Source: Palaemon carinicauda (lineage: Eukaryota > Arthropoda > Malacostraca > Decapoda > Palaemonidae). Taken from it: a DNA stretch of 64,000 nucleotides. The notes below the pieces were generated by a model. The model was not told the origin of the DNA and did no database searches. It saw only the letters and a list, made by a program, of their open reading frames with translations. The DNA is taken from NCBI RefSeq assembly GCF_036898095.1, contig NC_090725.1, positions 203,280,232 through 203,344,231 on the forward strand. Direction: 5' to 3'. Positions 46,536 to 54,306 of this stretch are shown in pieces. The position numbers and the translations under genes were made by a program. Position 1 is the stretch's first letter. Each line of letters opens with the position of its first letter.

Positions 46536-48505
46536 GGAGAGAAAATCATGAGATGAAGGTCCTTGACTTTCTTTGATGAAGCGAAGACAGTCGACTTCTG
46601 CACATGTTGGGAGAGAACTGGGCCCGGCAGGGGGATGAGCTTGGGCTGTAGCTCCAGGACTAGGGGGAACCAGTTGCTCTGGGGCCACTTGGGAGCCACT
46701 AGGGCTGCTGTCCCTTTGAAGGTTCTCAGTTTGGAGATGACTTTCTGCAGAAGGTTTGGTGGAGGGAACAGGTAAATCTTGGACCATCTGTTCCAGTCCA
46801 GGGACATGGCGTCCACTGCTTCCGCTTTGGGGTCCTCGTAAGGGGCCACATATCGAGGAAGTTGCTTGTTGTCGCTCGTCGCGAAGAGGTCGATCTGTAG
46901 TTCTGGGACTTGACGAGAGATGAAGGAGAATGATCTTGCGTCTAGGGACCATTCCGACTCTATGGGGCTTATCCTTGATAGAGCGTCCGCCGTCACGTTG
47001 CGGAATCCTTGTAGGTGAACTGCAGATAGGTGCCACTTCTTCCTGTCCGCCAGGCGGAAGATGGGTAATAGCACCTGATTTATGTGGGGCGATCTCGAGC
47101 CTTGACGGTTGAGACATCTGACTACTACCGAGCTGTCCAGATTTAGACGGATGTGTATCGAGGGACGCGGGGATAATTTCTTCAGGGTGAGAAGAACCGC
47201 CATGGCCTCCAAGATGTTGATGTGAAACGTCTTGAATAGGGGAGACCATGTTCCTTGAACTTGCCGTTGATGGGAGTGACCCCCCCAACCCTCCAGAGAA
47301 GCGTCCGTATGAATGTTGAGCGATGGAGGCGGAGGTTGGAGAGGGATGGATCTTTTCAAGGTCCTTGCTTCTGACCACAGGCTTAGAAGGGAGCGAAGCC
47401 TGTTCGGTAAGGGTCTGTTGAGATCTCTTCGAGCGACGGATGCGTTTCGTCTCCAGACTCCTGAGGCATCCTTTAGCTGTGCTCGTAGCACTGGGTTTGT
47501 CACTGAGGCAAACTGTAGGGAGCCGAGAACTTGCTCCTGCTGTCGTCTTGAGATCCGTTTGGATTTGAGAAGTCTTCTGACAGACCCTGCTATTTCTTTC
47601 CTTTTCTTCAGTGGGATGGAAAGGCGGTGTGACTGAAGATCCCAATGGATTCCTAACCATTGGAACTTCTGAGCTGGAGCGAGGCGAAACTTCTTGGTGT
47701 TTAATTTGAAACCCAGATGTTCCAGGAACTGGGTCACTTTGTTGCAAGCTCTCAAACATTCTTCTGGCAATGTCGTCCAGACGAGCCAGTCGTTGAGGTA
47801 GGCCATCACTTGGACGCCCTGAAGGCGTAGCTGGTGGACGATTGTGTCTGCTAGCTTGGTGAAGATTCTCGGAGTCACGTTGAGCCCGAAGGGCATGGCT
47901 CTGAAGGCGTAGCTTCTTCGTTGGAGCCGGAATCCTAGGTAGGAGGAAGCGTGGTTCATTGGGATGTGCCAGTAGACATCCGCCAGGTCTATTGAGACCG
48001 TGTAGGCCTTGTGAGGCAGTAGGGCTCTTATCTGTTGAAGGGTCAGCATCTTGAATTCGTTGTTTGCAATGAACTTGTTGAGGGGGGACAAGTCGAGAAT
48101 GACTCTGAGTTTGTCTGAGTCCTTCTTTGGAACACAAAATAGTCTTCCTTGGAACCTGGTGGACTTTACCCTCTTGATCACCTTCTTGCTCAAGAGTTCC
48201 AGGACATATTCTTCCAAGATGGGGGTTGAAGGTTGGAAGAATTGGTTGAAAGTTTGCAGTGGTTGCGTCCAGCTCCAACCTAGTCCCTTCTTGATGATGC
48301 TGTGTGCCCAAAGATCGAAGGTCCAACGGTACTGAAAGTGGCAGAGTCTTCCTCCCACCGGAAGCACTTCATTGCTTCTGGTTTCCCAAGGGTTTGCCAC
48401 CTCGGGTGCTAGCTCCCCTTCCTGCTCTGCCCCTGGAGGGACGGCGAGAGGAATCTCTGCCGGAACCTCTACCTCTGGGACGAAAGGTAGTGGATGGTCG
48501 TTCAT
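46532..48505 (-). CDS. DIRS reverse transcriptase-RNase H, active-site substitution
   Basis: A 657-codon open frame. RT motifs: FCVPKKDSDKLRVILDLSPLN, VSIDLADVYWHIPM (motif A Asp), RAMPFGLNVTPRIFTKL and motif C read as MAYLNDWLVW. The expected DIRS form is YLDD, so the first catalytic Asp is Asn (codon AAC at 47792-47794). RNase H follows with NIHTDASLEGWGG, NILEAMAVL, LNLDSSVV and NVTADALSR, keeping its acidic residues. A C-terminal segment (IDLFATSDNKQLPRYVAP, then VDAMSLDW) is typical of DIRS. The ORF overlaps the Gag C-terminus by 137 bases. Full length but probably dead as a polymerase (inference). Confidence 0.88.
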   Translation of the reverse strand: MNDHPLPFVPEVEVPAEIPLAVPPGAEQEGELAPEVANPWETRSNEVLPVGGRLCHFQYRWTFDLWAHSIIKKGLGWSWTQPLQTFNQFFQPSTPILEEYVLELLSKKVIKRVKSTRFQGRLFCVPKKDSDKLRVILDLSPLNKFIANNEFKMLTLQQIRALLPHKAYTVSIDLADVYWHIPMNHASSYLGFRLQRRSYAFRAMPFGLNVTPRIFTKLADTIVHQLRLQGVQVMAYLNDWLVWTTLPEECLRACNKVTQFLEHLGFKLNTKKFRLAPAQKFQWLGIHWDLQSHRLSIPLKKRKEIAGSVRRLLKSKRISRRQQEQVLGSLQFASVTNPVLRAQLKDASGVWRRNASVARRDLNRPLPNRLRSLLSLWSEARTLKRSIPLQPPPPSLNIHTDASLEGWGGHSHQRQVQGTWSPLFKTFHINILEAMAVLLTLKKLSPRPSIHIRLNLDSSVVVRCLNRQGSRSPHINQVLLPIFRLADRKKWHLSAVHLQGFRNVTADALSRISPIESEWSLDARSFSFISRQVPELQIDLFATSDNKQLPRYVAPYEDPKAEAVDAMSLDWNRWSKIYLFPPPNLLQKVISKLRTFKGTAALVAPKWPQSNWFPLVLELQPKLIPLPGPVLSQHVQKSTVFASSKKVKDLHLMIFSP

Positions 48506-50220
48506 AGGCAGGGGTGAAGAACGGTGATTGGGACACCACCAGCTGGGGGACCAACTGAAAGGTCTGTTGTGGTTGTGGAAAATGGGGAGTAGCGTGAGCC
48601 GGAAACTGGCGTTTGGGTTGACGCTGCTGGGGTCGTGGTTTGGAGGATTTCCTCTTAGGTTAAGGGCCTTCTTCCTGAGAGGATTTCCTCTTGCGGGACA
48701 TGCCCCATTTGTCGAGAAGGTTCTGATTCTCAGAGGTGGCCTTGTCCACGATCTCTTTCACCAGAGCTGTTGGGAAGAGATGCTTGCCCCAGATGTTGGA
48801 GGAGATTAGCTTCCGGGGTTCATGTTTCACTGCCGCGTTGGCAAACACAATTTCTCTGCAGGCTCTCTGGGCCTTGATGAAGCTGTACAAGTCCCTCATC
48901 ACGGTCACTAGGTGGGTCTTCGCGAGAACCATATACAAATCTGGGACACTAACGTCCCCGGCCATGACCTCCAGCTGAATTTGGTGAGACAGAGAGGCGG
49001 CTAGTCTCTCCTTGGTCTCCTACTCCCGACGAAGAAGGTGGTCGTTCAGCTTTGGAAGATCCTCATTGAACTGATGGCCAGCCTCGTCAGGTTCCAGTTT
49101 CCCGACTGTAAAGGTGAACTGGATATCTTTCCAGAATCTGTCGTCGGGGGGAAGGGCGAGGGAGAGAGGCCTACACTCCTCCAAGGTAGGGCAGGGCTTT
49201 CCTTCCTCCACCGCCTTTCGCAGTAGGGGAGCAAGAAAGGACGGGTGCATCTTGCTCAATGCTGGCATTTTAGAGTTGGTAAAACCACGATTCTTGAGAC
49301 ACTCTGCCAGCATGGCTTGGGCTTTCGAGTGATCGAACACGATCACTTCTTTGGGTTCGGTCTCTTCTTTGGAGGCCGGTTCGGACCTGAGCCGGACGTA
49401 ACAGTCCGGGTAAGCCTCAAAGTTGGGGAAGAACTCCATCTCTTCCAAGAGGATGGACCCAAGCCGATCGTTGATAAAGATTTTGCCAGTTGTAATTGGC
49501 ATATGCTCGGCATACCTCCAGGGGTTAGACTCCAAGCAGGAGGGAAGATCCTTAACCGAAATCTTTTTCGGTTGCTTCAATTCCATAAAATGACGTTTGA
49601 GCTCCTCTGAATTCTGTCGGAGCCTTTCGTCCATCAGTGCCACCAGCACCTGGATGGCATCTCCAGTGGCTGGTAGCACGGGCAGCGAGGCGGCGGAGGT
49701 AGAGGGGACTGGCTCCTCGACCACAACGGGCGTTACTGGAGGTGTTTGGGTGACCTCGTTCTCCGAATCAGGGAACTCCACCTGATCCTCTTCATCCTCC
49801 AGATCCTCACCCATGAGGGTCCTCTCGGTGTTGTCGGAGACTTCCGACATCTTCTCCACTTCGTCGAGATGACACTTTCGGAGTGTAGCCGAAATGTCGG
49901 GTTCAACAGTAAGTTGGACGCAGGGGATCTGATCCTGGGGGATCACAGAGTCCGACATCGCTTTGGGGAAAAGCAAGGCCCTCATCTTCTCGTTAGGGAG
50001 ATAAGGCCCGGTGGCGTTCTTCTGGAAACCGCGCACCCACTTGCGCAGTTTCTCTCGAGCATTGTCTCTGGCCTCCGCGGACGGAGGGTTGTCGAACGCC
50101 TCATCAAGGAGGCCTTTGCAGGTTGAGCAGGACTGTGGATCTCAATATTTAAGGTTGCCCTTTTTCGCTGCGCAGGGGGCGTAGAAGTCCGGGCGGCGAA
50201 CTCCGCAGAAGGAGCTCTCA
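48369..50220 (-). pseudogene. DIRS Gag-like ORF with three in-frame stops
   Basis: One frame runs from about 50220 to a TGA at 48369-48371 with stops at 50142-50144 (TGA), 49020-49022 (TAG) and 48660-48662 (TAA). The N-terminal part has paired cysteines (CSTCKGLLDEAF). Next come an acidic linker (GEDLEDEEDQVEF), a Pro/Val-rich stretch and a folded-looking middle (SCLESNPWRYAEHMP, then KMHPSFLAPLLRKAVEEGKP). After the second stop come VPDLYMVLAKTHLVTVMRDL and KLISSNIWGKHLF. The C-terminus is Arg/Gly-rich (RPRGRGSGRDSSRRPSRGR), likely nucleic-acid binding. The role in an intact copy is the structural particle protein. A pyrimidine tract ending in TTACAG lies at about 50240, so the first part might be spliced (weak). 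Confidence 0.75.
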
Positions 50221-50221
50221 C

Positions 50222-50714
50222 ACTTCAGGTTTTCCTCCTGTAAAAGAAAGAGAACATTAGTACATGGAAAACAGAGTTATGGCTTACATTACTCTTAAAA
50301 TTAAGATTCACTAATCTGTAGCATTGTGTTTTATGTGAGCTCAGGATAGGTGAGCTAGAATGGAAGTAGGAAGACACATACTTGTGAGTCCCGTCCAGCC
50401 AGTTACCGTGACCTTTTCTTTCGACAATTCCTTAGGACCTGAGGTTCTAGGGGAGGGAATGGTATCCCTATGGGGGAACCAAACTTAGGCTTCCTTATAA
50501 AGGAATTGTCTACAGAGTGGAGAGGGTCTGAAATCGTTCAGAACCTAGAGAAAAGAATGGGGAAAATAGGGTAAAACCCCCTTATATTTGGGTAGGTCCC
50601 AGCAAGAGACTGCACTGAGAAGCACAGAGTATGCTGGAAATATTGTACTGTACAACCGTACACCCCAGCCACTGTCTTTAAGGTATGAAATACCAAAGAA
50701 GAGCAGTCTGGCTG
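50222..50714. other. DIRS leader, proximal part
   Basis: Non-coding sequence between the Gag start and the GC-rich repeat block. No motif recognised apart from the possible splice acceptor at about 50240 (minus strand). Confidence 0.45.
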
Positions 50715-51375
50715 TACGGCTGTATAGGGCGACTGCCGGCACGGGGCCGGCAGCCGGGGGGAGGGGTGCTTGTCCATGGAAGCCGCAGGAGCGTCGCCGG
50801 CAAGCCGGCGGCCGGTCCAGCGGGGTGAATCCATCTAAGGCTACACACTGAGCAGCAGAGAGGTAGGAGACACCTATAAGGGCGTCCGCTGGCACGGCGG
50901 CAGGTTGCCGGCAGGGCAGTGGCCTCCGGCAGCCGGCAGGCTGTCGGCATTGGTGAACCTAGCTGGGTACATAAGATGGAGGGTTGTCTGAGATGTCGGC
51001 GGCAGCGGCGGCAAGGGGCGGCAGCCCCCGGCAGCCGGCAGGTTGTCGCCTTAGGTAATCCTCAGATAGGAACATCCTATGAAGTATGAAGGTCACATGG
51101 GGTGCCGGCGGCTAGCTCCGGCAGGCGGAGGCGGCAGTGGACCGGCACCATGATAGAAGAGAGAAAGATAAGGAGGGAGTGGGGAAGGGTAATGTCCGAT
51201 ACCCGACCGGCTTCCCTCCGGAAGGAATGCTCTCATGATAGGAGGGGATATGCCTATCACCCAGCGGCAGGGAGCCGGCAGACGGCTGGATGCCTATGGT
51301 AATCCAAGGGAGGATCAGAGGACACTCAAAAGGGGGGAGAGGGTGATCTTCCGCCGGCAGACCGGCTACCAACAC
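50715..51375. repeat. GC-rich degenerate minisatellite in DIRS leader
   Basis: GC-rich cores such as GCCGGCAGCCGG and CTCCGGCAGCCGGCAGG recur at about 50740, 50800, 50910, 51030, 51110, 51210, 51270 and 51355. They are separated by A/G-rich stretches, with a spacing mostly near 60-120 bases. Many cores are self-complementary (GCCGGC) and could form hairpins in the element RNA. Confidence 0.65.
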
Positions 51376-52649
51376 TGCCCTATAGTTCGACTATGAGGGG
51401 GAAGTGTAGCAGAGCGGCCAGCCAAGCAGGAGAGCACAGCTTTACCTTCAACTCTCCCCAAGGGAGGAATTGTAGGACAGCGGACAGGGGTGTGAAGGCA
51501 AGCCAACACAAAGGGATAGAGTGGGGGTAGGGGTCTGAGGGAGCAGAAGGGGTCGCAACCCTAAAGTTCCCAAGGAATGGAGGAATCTGTTAGATTCTAT
51601 ACTACCCAGGTAGGAGAGAAACGCTCTCCAACCCTAGGGTAGGTTAGGTCAGAGTAGGAACAGCACTGGTGTACTGTCCTAAACTATAATAAAACAGAAT
51701 CCCCCAAAGCCTAACCTAAACCAGGAGAGCTTCTCCTAGATTAGGGAGGGCTGGGAAGACATATCGCTAGGCCGCAGGAGGAAGGGACGTGTCCCAACCA
51801 AGAGCAGTCTAGGGGGAAGGGCAGGGCCCTTCCACCTTCAGTCTCAGTCAATACCTAAAGGGAAATGCGTTCCCTAAGGGTGCACTGGGATGAACGATAG
51901 GTACTCTGGGGTTCTGTCCGAGGTCCCCCCCATATACTATGGTAGGGAAAAGGGAAGAAGGATCTAGCCTAACCTACCCGAAAATTATTCCGGGTAAGAG
52001 GGCTAAGATATAGCAAGGCTACCCAGAGGGAGGTTACCCGAAGGTAACTGGGGAGATAAGAAAGCATACAAGGGCCCCAACATTGGGTTAGGGGATGTGA
52101 CATGGATGGACCAGGCATGGTCCCTGTATGGTGCCTAGAAGGCGAAAGATATGTGCAACACTGAATCTTGTATATGTTTAAAAATGCCTATATCTTCATT
52201 AACATTAACACTAGGAACACTTATTATATCATGCAGAAGTAAACATGAACACTAGGCTGCGGCCTAGGCTAGGCTAAAAGTCTAGTATGGGGTCGGCTAA
52301 CTAACAGCGCCGAAGAATACCATCGGCATAATATAACTAATTCCTAGCAATGAAGACTAAATAACTAATGATATTTAATTAGTTATAAGGCCGGGAAGGC
52401 TGTTCTGGCTAACTAAATAAAGCATGCAAGGCGAACAGCGGCGTCATAAAATGGCGCTTCCGGGCAAGGCACAGCTCCGCCACAAAACACAAGATTTTAG
52501 CCTAAAAAAATGTTACTTTATGGCCAGTGCTTATTTAAACAATACAAGAACCTGGTACTCAACTTTCCAGAAGAAAGCGAGGCAGAAGGTTGAGACATGG
52601 CGAAGGATGCACAAGATAAACGGTGATCACTGGGAAAAAACAAACCGAT
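51376..52649. other. DIRS leader, distal part
   Basis: Long untranslated region of the element, with repeated 'ctaaccta/aggttagg'-type phrases (51640-51730, 51965-51985, 52255-52275). No ORF supported. Confidence 0.5.
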
Positions 52650-53025
52650 GTTGGAAGCTTCCAGACAAGGAATGAGGACGGACGTGACGTCACACAGTAT
52701 GGCGGACGGTTTGTTTACGTTGCGAGTACCGTAACAGTAACGAAGGAAGGGTAACTTTGGAACGGCTCCTCAGTTACCTCGCCACCTTTCCCCCTCGAAG
52801 CGTAAACGCTATGTGGGGTGCAGATAGCCATGTGGCGTGTTAATGCATGCGTCCCCTGTTGATATACGATATCCTAGAGGGAAACCTTTAGGGTACTCGC
52901 ACCAGAAGTTAGAATTCTGTGAAACCTTTAGTTTAATTCTCAGGGAATATTCATGGTAGTCATATATACCCAAAGGAAGCTACTGAAGGAACCTTCCATC
53001 AGGACGACATGGCTTGAGCCCAAAA
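52650..53025. repeat. DIRS right inverted terminal repeat
   Basis: Inverted complement of 44289-44655. It ends tccatcaggacgacatggct, then tgagcccaaaaa; this outer 26 bases appear in the internal complementary region at 44779-44804. Confidence 0.92.
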
Positions 53026-53299
53026 ATTTTGATTATTACATAATAAAAGGGCTTTATTACTCATAGCAGGAACAATTAGTCTAAACTTGTCATGTGCAAA
53101 GAAATTTTGTGGGACTTACTAGAGTCATTGCATTTTTTCCTCATTTATGCCAGCACTCTACAGAGAGTGGTTATATTCATATCCGTAAGATAGTTGAAAA
53201 GCAAGATCCAACTTTACTATAACGAAATTGTAGATTAGTTCAAAATCTTCTCTGGTTTTCAAAAATATTTAAATAGTAATTTCTTTTGTTCTTTTTCAG

Positions 53300-53456
53300 G
53301 TTCTTTGAATTTGATAATCAACTGGAGAGATTAATGTTTTTGGGCTCAGAAGCTTGGGATCATTGCTTGTTGAAGTTAGAAACATTACTTTTACTCAACT
53401 GTTGCATACTTGTTTCTGCAGCTACTGACGGCCTTTTGGTATTTTGGAATGTCCAG
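53300..53456 (+). CDS. WDR6: WDR6-like exon (last visible)
   Basis: Acceptor TTTTTCAG, donor GTTTGT at 53457. The first G completes the Arg codon left by the exon at 33902-34103. Translation: FFEFDNQLERLMFLGSEAWD, then LVSAATDGLLVFWNVQ. Human WDR6 has CSAATDGSLAFWD at this place. Ends in phase 0. The C-terminal blades that should follow are not found in 53457-64000, so the gene probably continues past the window, behind another large intron. Confidence 0.92.
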
Positions 53457-54061
53457 GTTTGTAAAGACTGCCATTTTATGATTTTTCCCCTGCAGCAGTG
53501 TAAGTGGTTTTAATGTTACAGCTGTAACATAAAAATTTTAAAAATTATAAAAATTAGATTAATAGTTGGTTCCTATTTAGTGCATTTGTAATAAATGAAA
53601 TAGTTAATTATTACATGTTTAAAACACACATGACGTAATATGTCATTGTGGATGAAGATGCTAGCGTGAGATTTGCTGTAGTCAGATAAAATCATAAACA
53701 GGATGTATTTTGCATCCCTCGGCAATGTAACATTTTTCTGAAACATCAACACAAATGCATACCGTGTGAAAGATTGTGTCGTCACCGGATGCAGGTGTCT
53801 TCCGAGAGACGAATGTAAAGTTTACATATTGTGTTTAAATGCTGAGACAACTAAACATATGATATCTGTGATATCGATAATTTAGGCAGTTCATATCTAT
53901 ACTTCACCTGAATTAGTCATCCGACCAAACCAGCTACACTCCTGTGATGGAGATGTTTAACACTGTTGTTTTTAGAGAATAAACCATTTTTAAAGTTACC
54001 ATGATGAACTTTATTTCAAGACTCAACATCTCAAACAACACATACTCAATGTGTGTTAATA
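53457..54061. other. WDR6 intron, no recognisable feature
   Basis: AT-rich. Nothing supported up to the LINE-A tail at 54062. Confidence 0.5.
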
Positions 54062-54306
54062 ACAGTATTATTATTATTATTACTATCCAAGCTACAACCC
54101 TAATTGGAAAAGCAAGATGCTATAAGCCCAGGGGCTCCAATAGGGAAAAATAGCCCAGTGAGGAAAGGAAATAAGGAAATAAATAACTGATGAGAACAAA
54201 TTAACAATAAATCATTCTAAAAAAAGTAATGTCAAAAGAGATATATCATATATAAACTATTAACAACGTCAACAACAAATATGTCATATATAAACTATAA
54301 AAAGAC

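Larger units (their letters stand above)
44238..53025 (-). mobile_element. DIRS1-like retrotransposon, structurally complete
   Basis: An 8.8-kb minus-strand element with Gag, RT-RNase H and tyrosine recombinase, flanked by inverted terminal repeats (44238-44655 and 52650-53025) and with an internal complementary region (44712-44804). DIRS elements use a recombinase instead of an integrase and make no target duplication; here the flanks (ttaaatt and ttttgatt) show none. It lies in the WDR6 intron between the exons at 33902 and 53300, immediately beside the end of an older DIRS. It is visibly more GC-rich than its surroundings, which hints at a recent arrival. Coding lesions are listed under each ORF. 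Confidence 0.9.
6435..53456 (+). other. WDR6: WDR6-like gene, partial, six exons with TE-filled introns
   Basis: Six + strand exons (143, 231, 189, 304, 202 and 157 bases) join without a frame conflict to give about 408 codons of the central part of a WDR6-type WD40 protein. Vertebrate WDR6 is about 1,120 residues, so both ends are missing. WDR6 (yeast Trm734) forms a cytoplasmic complex with the FTSJ1/Trm7 methyltransferase for 2'-O-methylation of tRNA nucleotide 34. Intron sizes are 23,602, 186, 2,628, 184 and 19,196 bases. The two largest hold nearly all mobile elements of the window. The exon order follows the vertebrate protein. I see no exon after 53456, so the gene should continue beyond the window or in unrecognised sequence. 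Confidence 0.85.

Noticed and set aside
46532..48326. The first ~600 codons of the frame that ends in the DIRS recombinase, as a separate protein domain
   Set aside because: The text is low complexity and reads as the RT ORF in a shifted frame. Only the last ~320 codons show recombinase motifs. The openness itself is reported as a finding.
50538..51375. Pro/Ala/Arg-rich frames on both strands in the DIRS leader
   Set aside because: Product of the GC-rich CCGGCAG repeats; overlapping frames all look alike and lack domains.
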